Of a stretch of DNA of 64,000 bases, positions 45,775-59,634 are shown piece after piece (positions within the stretch are counted from its first letter, which is position 1; the number at the start of each line of letters is the position of its first letter). The stretch covers positions 596,086 through 660,085 of the forward strand of contig SCFE01000007.1 of assembly GCA_004352715.1 (NCBI GenBank), written 5' to 3'. The position numbers and the translations under genes were made by a program. The notes under the pieces are model-generated. The model did not search any database, was not told the DNA's origin, and saw only the letters and a program-made list of their open reading frames with translations. The DNA is from Hofstenia miamia (taxonomy: Eukaryota > Xenacoelomorpha > Acoela).

Positions 45775-47472
45775 TTTAAATAAGGGTAGAAATTTACATA
45801 CTAATATTAGTGAAATTTTAATTTATGGCAATATTGTTTATAATCAAAATGAAATTGCTAATCATTTAAATGATATATTTATCAATCTAGGCAAATACAT
45901 GGGACCAAAAGTTGATATTAAGTTGCCACCGAAATGCACATCACTTTTCTCATTTTCATTTATTTCAAGATCTCAGCTATTGAGTGTAATCGCTAACCTT
46001 GATTCAAATAAATCTTGTGGATCATTAAATATCCCAACCTTCATTATTAAGAAATATATATAAACTACTTTGCAGATCATTTACTTTTCATTATGAACTA
46101 TTGCATAAGAATCAACACCTTCCCCATGTTTCTTAAGTATTCCGACATAACTCCGGTTTATAAGAAAGAGGATCCATTAAATGGAAAAAATTATAGGCCA
46201 ATATCAGTTACAAATGTATTCGCAAAAATCTTTGAAAAAATTCTTTGAAATCAAATACATACCTATTTAAAATTAACAATATATTATCAAAAAGTCCGTT
46301 TGGATTTAGACCTAATTATTTAACTATGGACGCATTATTGGCCCTTACTAATAATATACGACTTAATCTGAACAATAACATGTGCACTGCAGTTGCCTTA
46401 TTAGATTTAAGTAAAGCATTTGATAGCATAAACCACGTCATTCTTCTGAAAAACCTAAACCGATATGGCTTTCATAACAATAGTGTGGCATTAATTAAAA
46501 GTTTTCTTTCAGAAAGGAAGCAGCGTGTCAAACTTGGTAATAATTTTTCAAGGTTTTTAACCCTGCAAATGGGTGTTTGTTCCACAGGGCACGGTCCTTA
46601 GACCACTTCTCTTTACTCTATATGTAAATGACATTAAAGATTATGTTAGAGTTTGTGATATCTATCAATATGCTGATGGCACCAGTATCTTAGAAAAGAA
46701 TGTTAGCCCACAAAATGCAGCAAAAATTATTAAGAATAACATTAATTACCTTTCCAATTATTTCAACCGAAATAATCTTACAATAAATATAAATAAAACA
46801 CAATTCATGGTTTTTGCACCAAATGAGTCACGTGACATAGCAAGTAAAATTGACATTGAAATCAATCATGCAAATATTCCGCAAAACAAAACAATAAAAT
46901 ATCTATGTGTTGAATTAAATTTTCCTGAATTCATTTCCAGTAAGCTGAGAAAGATGAACATTGGTATTTCTTACATTCATGAATTGAGGATTATTACTAA
47001 AAATATCCAATTGATAAATGCATTTGTAAGCAGCCAATTCATGTATGTTTGTACCCTTTTGCAAGGCATAAGTTTATTCCAGCAAGAACGTATAGATGTT
47101 ACATTCAATAGAGCAATTTGGAAATTATTCAACATTGACAAACAAGAAACTAGTAATTATTTACAAAAATATGAATTGTTGTCCCCAAAGAACTTTATCA
47201 AGTACGCTAGTTTGGTTCTAATGTTTAAGCATGTTAACAAAATGCCAACTGAATGAAATCTATTCAATGACATTGTTACATATAACCTAAGAAATCGAAA
47301 ATGTATAATTAACATTCTTAATAAATCGAAACATTGGGAAAACTCAATTATATATAATACTGCAGGTTGCTGGAATAAACTGGACAAGAATGTTAGATTC
47401 GCCAAAGATATTAAAACATTTAAGCTTAAATTAAAACATAATCTGCTAAGTCATCAGAAATTAATTGGTTGA
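45775..47472 (+). pseudogene. LINE reverse transcriptase (non-LTR), inactive
   Basis: The N-terminal part (45785-46240) has VYNQNEIANHLNDIFINLGK and, after stops, remnants of the IPV.K.G.....YRPIS region. From 46245 the RT palm is well kept: SPFGFRPNYLTMDAL, VALLDLSKAFDSINH with the first catalytic Asp, then a frameshift near 46585 inside the G-V-P-Q-G motif (VPQGTVLRPLLFTLYVND). YADGTS follows, where the second catalytic Asp pair YADD has become Asp-Gly. The C-terminal part runs to NLRNRKC and LKHNLLSHQKLIG at 47472, after one stop at 47254-47256. The family is CR1/Jockey/L2-like by motif style. It is the best preserved LINE piece in the window. Confidence 0.85.
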
Positions 47473-47880
47473 TCAAAAAAATGCATGCATGGGAAGACTT
47501 TGTTTAGTTTAGTTTACTTTGCAGTTTATATAAATTTTAGTTTTTTGTTGAAGCAATACTTCTAATAAGGTGCTTGTAAGATTATTTCAATTATTATCAT
47601 AAGATATGATCACGTGATATATACAGTACATTCTCCAAAATTGATTTTTTTTCCTCTATATGTGATAGTGAATATGATCTAGACTTTTAGTTTTACTAAA
47701 TCTCAATAAAATAGTAAAAAATCATTTTCTAGGAAATATTTTCGATTTAGCATTCACTAATGTTAAAAATTTAGAAAACAGTCTTACAAAAAATCAATTG
47801 AACATAAAAATCATTGTTCTAAGCCTTTTATTGTTCAATTTAGAAACTACTGCATTCAAATTAAAACATACTGCATTGAA

Positions 47881-47884
<4 letters not shown>

Positions 47885-47914
<30 letters not shown>
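47885..47914. repeat. (TA)n microsatellite
   Basis: About 15 TA units. Confidence 0.95.
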
Positions 47915-47920
<6 letters not shown>

Positions 47921-48184
47921 ATGACATTATTTAAAAAAATGAAACTAAGAAACAAGTTTTTAATAATCTTGGAATAATGACACAGCTAATAATAGCTTAG
48001 AAGTTGGTAAACTATTAATTAGATGTTTTGCATCCGTCTGTGGAAATTACAATTCGATCTAGTTTCTGTGTAAATATATATAGCGAAACATATATTTCAT
48101 TGACTGAAGTTGATAAATTTTAAATTTTTGGAAAACTACTTCAAAATTACTAAAAGTACTCTTCCACCTTTTCTTTGCATGTAT

Positions 48185-48760
48185 TTAATATATTTATCAA
48201 AATTATGGAAAAAAAATCTAAATATACCTATATTTAAAGCAGCTAAGATTATTCCTGTGCATAAGAATGGACCTAAATCTTGGGTCTAATATCAATGTTT
48301 TCTAAGCTTTTTTACTATTTGAAAATTTTTAGTAAAAACTTAAATAAAAGACAACATGAATTTTGTAAAAAAAATAGATCACGTGTTACTATTATCTAAT
48401 ATACTGACAAATTATAGCAACAAAATGATGTAAATAATAATTTATCCATCCTTTGTTAAAATTTCAGTAAAGCATTGGATTCTGCTTCTCACGCAATTTT
48501 GTTGTATAAATTGAGCAATTTTAGTATTGGTGATAGATTTTTTAAACTAGTTAACGAATTAAACATAAAGAGTAACAGTCAATAATATTTCTTCGTGCAT
48601 TCAAAATGTTGCAATTGCGGTGCCGCAAGGATCATGTTTAGCTCCGATTTTGTTTAAGATTTTCATCAATGACTTGCATTAGCCTTGCCGTAATACTTCT
48701 TGCTGTCTTTATGTTGAGGATTTCAAAAATACAAATGCATAGTGATTTGCATTTGAAGAC
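48185..48760 (+). pseudogene. Second LINE reverse transcriptase remnant
   Basis: Translation in several frames gives FKAAKIIPVHKNGPKS (48234-48281), the PV.K.G motif; KALDSASHAILLYKLSN near 48471-48520, matching the region of the first catalytic Asp; and VAIAVPQGSCLAPILFKIFI with NDLH (48609-48680), the G.PQGS.L.P.LF...IND motif. The YADD region appears as LYVEDFKN and is lost. Stops and frameshifts are much more numerous than in the copy at 45775, so it is older or from another subfamily. Confidence 0.7.
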
Positions 48761-48863
48761 ATCTTTAAGTTATATGAATTCTGAATTTAAATACAATGCA
48801 TTTTGATTGAGAAAAGCCTGATTTTATTATTTTTAGCAAAGGTGAAATATCTAATAATCTTGT

Positions 48864-48864
48864 N

Positions 48865-48896
<32 letters not shown>
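48864..48896. repeat. (TA)n microsatellite with one N
   Basis: N at 48864, then about 15 TA units. Confidence 0.9.
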
Positions 48897-48899
<3 letters not shown>

Positions 48900-49561
48900 T
48901 TGTAATATATTATTGCATTGATGTTTGAAAAATCTTATCCTTACTCTCTTTTAGTATTATCTCATTAAAGGCTTTGTTTAATGATATCTACATCTTAATA
49001 TACGTCCTTGCATTACTGATTTTATAAAATTGCAACGTATATCTTTTCATTATACTGTTCTAAATTTAAAACATAAGAGTTGTTTGTGCTAAAATAACAA
49101 ATAAAGTTTAAACTGAACACTAATTTTGCATAGATAATGTTGATTGGAAAGTTTTGTATATTATTATAATAGGATCAATATTTTGACTATGAAACAGACA
49201 ATACATTATCAATTCAATTAGTTTTTAAATAATCATTATGCTGGAGCTCCAACTTGATAGGGGTGTTCTTCTATAGTAATTGGTTGTAAGGTTCTGCGTG
49301 TAGAGGGATTTCTAATTCTCAGTCATATTTAGTTACCTTGGATCCAATGCAATGATTCTATATGAGGCTAACTTAGCAAAAATTGTAAGCAATGTTCTTC
49401 ATTTATGGTTTAGTTACCTCATAGTCACAGTTCCTCTGAAATGTTAAATCCCAATCAAATGGGACCAGTAAGACTCAAAGGGTCAGTACGGTACCACAGA
49501 TTCTAATAGCTAGCCTGTGGCCGACTACATAAACCTGATTATATTAATACCTCATTATCTA

Positions 49562-49600
<39 letters not shown>

Positions 49601-50448
49601 TTCTATAGAGATGAAACCCAATGTGCCAAGTTCGGAATTCTTGTATACTATTTCAAGTAAATTATCTACGAATTTATACTTCAATTTATATGAATACTAG
49701 TGAAATTCATTCAACCAGTATATCTGTTCTAATCTATTTTGTCTGATAAAGTTCCAGTTTGCTGCTTGTCTTCTTAATTCATCAAACATGAATTTATAAT
49801 AATTCTATACCATTACCAACTACTAACTGTTATAGGATGAACACTGTTTCCAGTTTTTATAAATAACCTACAATGGTCACTTACCTCAAGCCTTCTACCA
49901 GCATGCTTCTTCATCCAGTTTATTCTGACACCTTCTTTCTGTGCATCACTATCATTAGAATAGCTTCAGAATTCTCTATTAACCATCTTCTGCATATACC
50001 TTAATAGTTTTTGTACTTCTACACTATCATTTTTTCTGAATATCAGTTCACATTTATTCCAAATCCATACTGTCTCCAATAGTCATCACTTAAGCCACTA
50101 TTTAAATAGCTATCAGTCCTATAACATCTGTGTCAACAGTTTCGTATACACTTACTACTTTTTGACTTCATAACCACTTATCCAGTTTAATGAAATATAA
50201 ATTTTTCTGCTAGAAACGTTTTCTCTACTTGTCTAACGCTCTCAAGTCATTCTAAATTCACTTAACTATTATTGTAAGGAATCTTAACTCTAGCATATAC
50301 ATGCAGCATTATTAGTCTCTTCTAAATGATGATTTAGTGCTGACTTCTTTTAAAGATATCTAATTATTCTCTTTTTATTCTTTACATATTCCAACTCAAC
50401 TAAATCCCAGCTAATTCATTTTGCTTTAGACTAGCTCGTGTTGCAATA
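48897..50448. other. Stretch without a recognised gene; (TA)n
   Basis: (TA)n at 49564-49594. No coding frame recognised. Confidence 0.5.
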
Positions 50449-53400
50449 ATGAAACAAATAAAGCTTAAGCTGAATAAAAAACGTTCACTGAAGCCATCAT
50501 CGAGATCGTCCATAACATATGACGACATGTTTATGAATCGTGAATATTCCAGGCATAATCTTCACTGTAAAACTATTTCTGTTCAATTTAATAAAGATAT
50601 TTCTAAGAAAATGAAAGATATAAAAATCGTAAGTGATATACATAGATTTGAATAGTGAAACAGTAATTATATATTTCCAATATGTAAATGTTGTTATCTC
50701 CAAATTCGGTTTTGGATTCATGTATTTATTAAAATAATTATTGGGGTTTAACCCGATTTCCACTAGTGTTACTTTTACAGGACAGAGCCAGTTCCTGAAT
50801 TTATAGTGAAAAACAAATAGGAGACAATTTTTTATCTTTCGTGTTATTAAAATTTAAATATCTTTGTTAGTTCGTGAGTTATAGGCGTTTAAATATATTT
50901 TGTTGAAGTCATTACAAATCTTGCAAAATTTATAGTAGAAATGAGGTTATGTAAAATTTAAGTTGTATCACCAGAGTCAATGTACTCTAAAAAAATAGTT
51001 CTGCTAACACCTAGGCTCTGGAACAGGGGTGACAAGGTGGCTGTAGCCCCTTCAGCAATTACTGACAACACGATTGTCAAATCACATTACTTTTCCTGAT
51101 AGTACAAACTTTACTATGACGGCTTGCTCAATATAGCAGCTCACCATTTACTTTGGAAGCTAATTATATCGTTTAAGCATTGAGTTAAATAAATATTATT
51201 ACTTAAAAAAATATGTAAATAAACTACTAGACTACGTTTTGATTATTATGTTTACTTGCAATTACCTTAGAAAAAATCTGACACTCGCTGCTATATTTCA
51301 CAGCTTACATCTTTATACGAAGAGTATAAGCAACTGCATTCGCTTTATTTTGACTGCAGCAAAGATGGGATTGAAACCTGCCCTCGATGTAGCATTAGCC
51401 GCTTTAATGTATCACAACATTTACCGATAATTAAAGAAGTTGCATCTGCAGAAGATGCCTGTGATGAATTTCAAAAATGCTTACTTCAAGTTTTTGATGA
51501 GGATAATTATCCTTCAAAAAATGTAAGTTGCCGACATTTTTTGTTAAAATCCATTTGAAATATCCTTTAAGATTTTGTAAGTAGATTAACTTGCCATGTT
51601 TTAACCTAGTTTATTGAATTTTTGCATGAGTTGCACCTTAAATCTCTGCTTACAGAAAGAAGATATTTGATTGGTTGGATTTTAGAAGTTATGAATTTGT
51701 AAAAATATGTAGATTTTCAACTTGATTTGCTGTATACAATCAATAACAATAAATCTTACTTTTAAAAATTAACCTTTAAATTCAATTGAGATCTTAATTG
51801 TTCAGAAAAAATATATACCATTTCAGCAATTTAAATTGCCAATTTGAATTAAAGGTCACGAAATAGAATTTTTCTAAAAATTCGAGCTTCATCTTTGATG
51901 TAAATTCCATAGTTCCACATGAGTTCCTTAACTAAAGCTTGAAATAGTTGGATCACATTTTTATGAATTTGAGTCAATGGTCAGATCATGTATTCATGAA
52001 ACAAAATAGCTGTTTTTGTCACTTTAGCCTGATTCATTTTTTGTGGGAATTTCTTTAAAGTCAATTCGGTTGGATTGTAAATATCAAGAATGTAAGGTGG
52101 GAAAGTCGTTTTGAATATCAAGGAAGATGTTGAAGCTGAGGCATTAGGATTAAAGACGTATGTGGATATGCAATCCAAATGACCATTTTTGGATATAAGT
52201 AGACAGCCAAAAACAGGGCAGAGTGTAAATAAGCGGCATACCAGAGTATGATAGTTGTACAAGATATAGGCAGAAATCAGATGCGTATAGAAAATTGGAG
52301 GTAGATAGAAAAATGTGATATGGGAGAGAACAACAAGTGATTAAAAAGGTAAAATTTAATGAAAAATACAGAGCACATGAGCAAACTGCTACAGCAGACT
52401 GGGTGAAGATTCAATTGGACTGACGTACATTAACTCTAACTGCATACTATGCAAGAAAGAAGCAGATAGTGAAGATCATCTAATAACAACATGTGGGGTG
52501 TTGAGTATAATTTCACATCACCCAAACTTAGTGAAGCTATAGACCCATGATCGGTTTCTTCATGGAAAAATACTTTTTGCAACTTTTTTTCTGCCAACCA
52601 AAATATTCTCACAAAACTGGGCTAATAAAAAAAGTGAAAAAAATTCATTAAAATCTCTATTTTATACAAATTTTTACTCCAAAAATGAATTTCATTAACT
52701 TATAATTTTAAAAAAGAGTTATTTGCCAAAAATGAAGGTGTAAGCTGAAAAATCTTTGCTCTCGCACCCAAAATTTTCCTAGTGGCCTAAAATTCAAAAT
52801 TATCTATTTTGAGCATTATGATGCACTAGTACACTAAAGGTATTTCTAAAATTCTTATTGCAATCTTCAATATTTTTTCAATCTCTATCACAAATGTAAA
52901 AATGAATAAAATTCTTTCACTAATGGTTGCAAGATTTTTTTGATTATAAATGGAATCATCTAACCACTAAAACAAATACTTGATATAATTCAAAATATCC
53001 CCAAGTTTTTAGATTTGATATCTTCATCAAAAAAATGCATTACATTTCTGAACATTCCAAATTAATAGTGTTGACATGAAAAATTTTTTTTGTGTAAGGT
53101 TTCGTTTTAATATCATAATCCAATCTAGATTTAGATAGTAAGCCGGAGATCCTCACGTCCCCTCCCCATCACTCCCCGCCTCAAGTTGTGTGGGTTAAAC
53201 AGGAATAAGAATCTACAGTGCTTTTATATTTTCATTTAGGTTGAAAAATGAATTTATGGTTTAAACATAAATACGAATTTTTTCAAATTGATGTTAATTA
53301 AAATATATATATGGTAGAATTTTAAAATTTCCTTTGCATATATATAAAATTTTTCTTGCTATTAGATTTTTGAGCTTGTTCTCTTCTAAAAAATAGATTT

Positions 53401-53641
53401 ATTTTTGGCACTATAACTGAACTGCTCTGTACTTCTGACACAGTATACGAAAAAGTGGCAGTTCAACTTTGGTGGTGCACTTTACATAGTAATATTCTCA
53501 TATGGAACATAACTAAAACTATAGTAAATAACAATAAATTTGTATATTTGCTGAAGCTTGTTCATAGAATTATTCTTATAGGAGATGTAGTATTGGTGAA
53601 AGAGATATCCATTTTCAAATAGAGATTGTTCGATAAAGCGG

Positions 53642-53681
<40 letters not shown>

Positions 53682-54201
53682 CTGGATTTTCACAAGTAGT
53701 GTTTTAAGAAAATAGCTAAGGCTAAAAATTTTACTTATTTCTTCGCACACTGCCATACAGTAAAAAAAATTTTCAATTACTTTACGGCAGTGTAGGACCA
53801 GTCTTAATCTTAAACCTATAAACTTGCATCGTTTACCTTGATGATTTTAGAAAAAGGAAATACTAACAAATTTGATTGAACATGAAGATATTTCGTTTAC
53901 AAATAGTGTGAATTTTCTGCGTTGCAACAGTGAATATGTAGAAAAACGAATAAATGCTAATGAGAAAATTCAGAAAAGTATTGATTACAGAAGTTCATTA
54001 CCAGACATCTACTACAATGCGGAGTTAACACTAATGGGATTTCTGAATGTTGCTAAGATCATATCGCATGAAGATGAGCTGGATTACAACATATTAAAAG
54101 TATGTCATACAAAACCTCATAAAACTAGGTTGTATTCATTCTTATTAACAAAGCCAAACGGAAATTATTTAGACCTATATAATACATTGAGCAGAGAATG
54201 A
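50449..54201 (+). CDS. Unknown split gene: three phase-0 exons
   Basis: Three open blocks have matching splice sites in one phase: 50449-50628 (60 codons from ATG, donor ATC|GTAAGT), 51271-51522 (84 codons, acceptor TTACCTTAG|, donor AAT|GTAAGT) and 53851-54099 (acceptor GATTTTAG|, possible donor AAA|GTATGT), or reading on to a stop at 54201. Joined, they give a hydrophilic protein of about 227 or 260 residues. Exon 1 is basic (KQIKLKLNKKRSLKPSSRSS); exon 2 has YISQLTSLYEEYKQLHSLYF and ETCPRC; exon 3 is helical (RINANEKIQKSIDYRSSLPD). No signal peptide or membrane helix is seen. I do not recognise the family. Intron 2 (2.3 kb) contains a transposon fragment and a (TA)n tract. Further exons may follow. 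Confidence 0.5.
52100..52515 (+). pseudogene. Retrotransposon RT C-terminal fragment with zinc knuckle
   Basis: Inside intron 2 of the preceding gene model, plus-strand frames give LNIKEDVEAEALGLKTYVD, later RYRQKSDAYRKLEVDRKM, and NCILCKKEADSEDHLITTC at 52438-52494. The last is a C-x2-C...H-x4-C knuckle like that at the C-terminus of many non-LTR reverse transcriptases, and the preceding ALGL.TYV block has the matching position. Several stops and frame changes are present; no RT palm sequence remains. Confidence 0.5.
53648..53679. repeat. (TA)n microsatellite
   Basis: About 16 TA units. Confidence 0.95.
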
Positions 54202-54219
54202 TACTATTATGAAAATTTG

Positions 54220-54584
54220 AAATCCGAACCCACCTGATTTTAAATTTAAAAGCTACCCGAAAATTTCCATAAGAATTCGATTTGAAAATATCTACCTGAA
54301 CTTAATATATAGAATTCAGTTTTGTGCTTTTAAAGTTAAACACCAACATGCAAACTAATTTAAACGATCCAAGAAGCCGTTTTCAACTGACAATTCAAAA
54401 AATATTAACTATAGTTGTATTAGAAATTTGCTATTGAAATTATAAATGTCTGTTATTTTTTACTGCAACTAACAATAGAATGATTGCAATCGATGATATT
54501 TTATCCGAGAAATTCCTACCCGAACTATAAATTGCAACTAATCCAGTCCTATTTAATGCCCTGAATCAAATCGGGTTAATTCAG
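54220..54584. repeat. Possible MITE related to 45447-45745
   Basis: Starts AAATCCGAACCCACCTGATT and ends AAATCGGGTTAATTCAG, inverted and similar to the ends of the repeat near 45.5 kb. Confidence 0.3.
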
Positions 54585-54799
54585 TCTATGTTGCCTTCAA
54601 TACAAGGAGCACAACAGTCTGTTTCATTTTTAGATTTAATTGTGTGTGGCAGTATAACGGTTTTATTGAATACTGAACTTTTTAACTAAACAAAAATGAT
54701 TTTAATCGATAGCTATATCGTAGAATAGCATCAAACGAACATTTCTCAATATCTTAATATATTGCTGCTTGTCGTAAGCGTATTTGCAATCGTTTAATA

Positions 54800-54800
54800 C

Positions 54801-54854
<54 letters not shown>
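54800..54854. repeat. (TTA)n microsatellite
   Basis: Eighteen uninterrupted ATT/TTA units. Confidence 0.97.
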
Positions 54855-54855
<1 letters not shown>

Positions 54856-55344
54856 AGTATAATTTCAAAATTTATATAAAACGCCTATTACAAAATAACC
54901 AAAATGGTCACCGGCGATTCGAAAGTTTATCTAGAATATGTGTTGATGAAGAAATGTGCCTTCAAATTCTTCTTGGATTCTAACAACGATGTAATTGATC
55001 AGATACTTTCTTGTAGAGCATTCCGCTCGAAAGGGCCACAAACTGAAAAAAGCGGTAATTGATCAGGAGTTTCCACACCACATGTGGTGTGGGATGAAAT
55101 TTTAACTTGTGAGGGTTTTTAGGGTGGGCAAAATTCTCAAGACTTACTTCAATAATGAATGCTGCTTGAATAAATCGAAATAAAATTGATTTCATTTTGA
55201 TATAGTCTAAAGATATATATATATATATACTTCGAAATTATTTCAAAATAAAATTTAACATGGTATATATGAAAGACAACTTACTTAAATATTTAATCAT
55301 TCGAGAAAGTTTTCAAGAGTGAAATCTAAATAACTGAAGAGATA

Positions 55345-55618
55345 ATGGAAGTTCAATCACATTCTTGGCTTTATATTTTTGAATTTCGGATCATATTAGT
55401 GCAAAACCTTTTTAAAACTGCAACATTAACACAAAAAAGTCTGTTTCTAATTTTTTTTGCTAAATATCACAGCTGCATCTTCAATCCTGCAGAAAGTAGG
55501 TCTAGTTGTATTTGCTCGCAAATTCTCTACAAATATATTGAAGACAAACTTCAAATAAAAACAGGCAAAGAATATCTTCATTATATGAGAGCTGTCAAGA
55601 AAAATTTGGTTAATTTTC
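55345..55618 (+). other. Weak exon candidate
   Basis: An open frame on the plus strand whose second half looks protein-like (CSQILYKYIEDKLQIKTGKE, YLHYMRAVKKNL). Possible acceptors (TTAG near 55400, CACAG near 55475, GCAG near 55493) do not keep phase 0 with the exons at 50.4-54.2 kb, and the donor (TTG|GTTAAT) is poor. Confidence 0.2.
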
Positions 55619-58600
55619 CAATTTTATTATATATATATATTGTTTTTTTTGTCAAATCACCCACATATATTTTTATATATATATACATATATATATACAT
55701 GTATATCCAATATACAGGGCGAATGAAATGTGCAATATTTAACGTTTATGTGACGACTTGATTCTCCATTGGTCAATTTTTAACCAAATTTTTACAACAT
55801 TATCCTTTTAGGCCTAATATTGCCAATGAGTTTAAAAAAAATTAAAAATTTTTTTAAGATTTACATACTAAATATAATTTGCATATTATTAAATGTAACT
55901 GTTTATTAAGATTCCTTTTCTCAATTTCTTTACTTATTGTGCATAGCCCTATTTCTACTATAAAGTAATAAACCGCTTTGCCAACATTTTTGAAGTTTCA
56001 TCAAATGCTGTTAACAGTGGCGTCAAACCCCTTAAAAATCAGGACCTTGAAGTTCAAAAATATTTTATGTGAGAGTTGCTAAAGAATTAGACACCATTAA
56101 ACTCAAACACCTTTGGAATTTCATAATTTTTTACAATTTCTTAAAAAAGTTTTAAGCACTCATAACTCACGAGTTCACCACAGCTTTCCTCACATGTGCT
56201 CTAAACCTTAGAATTACAAAATATGAATGTTAGGTGTGAAATTAATCGAAGTATTTTTTAAGAAAACGAAATTTTCAACAATAAATTTTCAAATACTTCA
56301 GCCACTGGAATATGTCTTAGTATAAATTGTTTCAGTAGGTTTGTGCACATTCACCAATAGATGTGTCCATGTCTAACGATTTCCAACTTTCCTATTAGTC
56401 TTGGAGAAATTTCTTTGAAAATGTGTAAACAACACCAGGTTATTTTAGATTAAATTATTTATGAATTTTTTTAAAATCTGCAAAAACAAAACAATAGAGT
56501 TGTCTTCTCTTTTACTTACGTTTTTAAATTTTAAGCTCGCCCAGATCCGTTTTAGGTGCCATGGTCACTGACTTGTTGGGTTTGAGCAGTCTAGCTTCTT
56601 AAAGAAATGATTGGGGTTAGCTGATGCCCGGAATGGGATTAAAAAATCATGATAATATGAACGTTAATTATAGGGAATAATTTTAAAGAATTTTAAGAAA
56701 TCAAAATCTTCATCATAAAATAATTTGTTTTCAAATACGTCAGTAAATCCAATTTTGTACAAATTTTCACTATTTTATGGGTTCGCACTCACCAACAATT
56801 TGCAAATTTGGAGAAAAGCGTTTGTGAAAAACGGCTTCTTTAAGGATAATCACTGAGTGACATTTTTTAAAAATGATTAAGCTTCGCTTAGACTGGTAAT
56901 TTTTTCAGTCACGAACGTTTCTTTTTAATCTAGCACAATTTAGATATTTAATGTTTCTTTAAAAATAGTTGGATGTAATCAGTTTAAACTTCAATTTAAT
57001 AATACATAAAATATACTCTCAAAAGCCCAAACAAGAATTCATTTGCTTCAGTACACAATCATGTTTCATGAAAACGATTTCTTGCAAAGATGTAGTTTTC
57101 AATGTGAAATCTGGCAAGATATTATACTTATAGCATTATACTAAATTTGTACGCATGTTATACGTTTTGACAACGTCAAAAAACTAAAAAAAAATATTTG
57201 TATATAATTGCTTTGAATAAAGAACAATAAGCTTCTGCAACATTTGTCATGAGTCAAAATAATGCCAAATTCAAGAAAGTTTAAAAATTCGTGCATGCTA
57301 AAGTATTTTTGGTCCAAGGATGGTTATTATTTAACTTTTAGCTTTTTCAGTTAACAGCTTTTCTTTAAAGGCAGGCTCCTTTTCGGAAGACATGAGAATT
57401 GCTAGCTGGCTTCTTCAAATTTGAAAGAATGTAATACATTTGCTTAATTTGATTTTAAAAAATTGTCTTGTTCTGCAACATTGATATTTTTTTGAAAAGA
57501 CATTTTCAACATTTATTGGCCTTTTCTTGTTTTGTTGAAATACCCTAAAATTTGAGTCGAAATTCATTTTGCAGATAGCTTCTTGGTTATAAATATAGAA
57601 GCATTGTATTTTTTATTATTATTATTAATGATCTAAAATCTCATTTGTGAATTACTGACATAATAATCTAGAAGTTTCTATTAAAAGTACAATAATTAAA
57701 AAAATTTGTAGCAATTTATTATATAGTATACTAAAATGACAGAAAAGTTTAAAAAAGCAGATGATATTTTGATAACATCACAGACAAAAATTTCAGTTTT
57801 CAAAAAACAGGGGGCTTGAGCACTCCTAGCCCCCTCCCCCTCCCCTTCTAGGCTTGTTAGAATGTATTGAAGGCTTTGATATTGCACATCTATGGTGATT
57901 TGTGCTAAAAATTATTCCTGTGCCTGAATTACAAAATATTGGAAATTATTTTCAATGACAATTTCGATTTTCGTAAAAAAATGAGAATTCTTCCGAAAGC
58001 TAAAGTTCTATATTGAGGCAGTCTAATTTCCATCGAAAGACAAACTATCCTCAAATGCCTTGCTTTCTGTAGGTAAACTTCCTGAGCCCAGTTCAGGCGC
58101 GTTGCTCTCCTTAATTTTAGAGGTTGATGAGTAGTAGGACGGTTTTCCAACTGTGCTCAAAAAATGGTAAAAATAGAGTACAGGCAATTCTTTCTCTATT
58201 TTCGTTTGATTTATGGGCGCTTAAAATTTTTTCAAAAATCCATCACAGATTTTCAACAACTCTAAATAGAATTGAGTGTAGGCCCGTTTTTAGAGAGAGT
58301 CCAAAGATTTCAGAATCCCCAATCACGAAAAAATAACAAAACTGTTCGTATCGTTAAGCCAAACAATCAATTATTATAAAAACAAATATTGATGTAGGGA
58401 ACAGAAACTGTCAGTAGAAGCGAGAAAAATTACAATCAAAACAAAATAAATCAATTTCTAAAATATTACGTTCCTCACAACTAATTTTAAGTGTAATATT
58501 AAACAAATTTAGAAAAATGTTTACTTCCTATTGTAGTAAGCAAAGGCTAGATGATTTCCTACACATTTCTCCATGCCAGATTTTTTCCAAAAATAGAAAC

Positions 58601-59634
58601 ATGAGTCATACTTTTTGTAAATGGGGCCTGGAAGCCCTCTTCAAAAATTTATATTTAAGACACCCCTGAGTATGTGTGCTCATATGGAGAAATTGAGAAC
58701 AGCGTTTTTGTAAATGTTGTAGCCATCTAACGGATCAATTTGAAAATGTATATTGCCAGCAAAATTAAAATTTACAATTTATGCTGACAGAAAATGCTTT
58801 GTAGGAATTAATTATAGCATTCTCTTATCGAATGCCAGCAAGGCTGTTACCATAAATATTTAGCGCGTTGCAAAATGAATCAATAACAACCTATAAAAGC
58901 TTTTATGAACATTTTCTAAACAGTGGATATAGGTATTTTGACATCTACGTCTAAACAAACAAAACCGTTAATCCTATTTAAATATTGCAACTATGAGATG
59001 AACTTGTTCAATGCATATAGAACAATTTTGTATACTGTAAACTATCTTGCTTTATTTGAGTTTGCATGAAAATTACATTAAGAATGAAGGCAATTCATAA
59101 AAATTAATAGTTTGTCTAGCGGCATATTTAAATCAATCNACCTTTGGAAATTTTAATATTTCTTCATGGGTTTCGTATTATTAAATTTAAACAAAAAATG
59201 TTGTATAAAAATGTACTTCTAAAGGCAATTTCAAAATCAAGCAGGAAGCCACAGTTTTTGCTCATTAACAATGCCGGAAAGACAATAAGCCCACATGCTA
59301 AGCTGCTATAATAGTCTGCTTTTGGAAATTCGAATTTTCTCCTAGAGGCATTTCTAGGAATTATTTACATGTATTAAGATAGGCATTATTTTTCGCCATC
59401 TTGCGGTTGAATTGTATTTTAGATTTCATTCTCGAGTGCACTAATTTCTCCATATGTTTTAAACGTTGCTGAAATTACGTATTTAAACATAAACTTTATC
59501 TATTACATTGCTGTGCAAAACTAAAAAATGAATTTTCAAAAATGTATAATTTCTAACAATCAAAATTGTGAAAATTACTTATGACAGTAAATTACTTTCG
59601 ATGTCGAATTGAATTTATCAATTCTACTGTGTAG
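55619..59634. other. AT-rich stretch without a recognised gene
   Basis: TA-rich repeats at 55626-55702, then CAGGGCGAATGAAATG (55716-55731), which resembles a mariner terminal repeat but has no partner. One N at 59140. No coding frame recognised. Confidence 0.5.

Noticed and set aside
54907-55010. mariner transposase start from VTGDSKVYLEY
   Set aside because: Only the VTGD motif fits; the following residues do not match a mariner catalytic domain.
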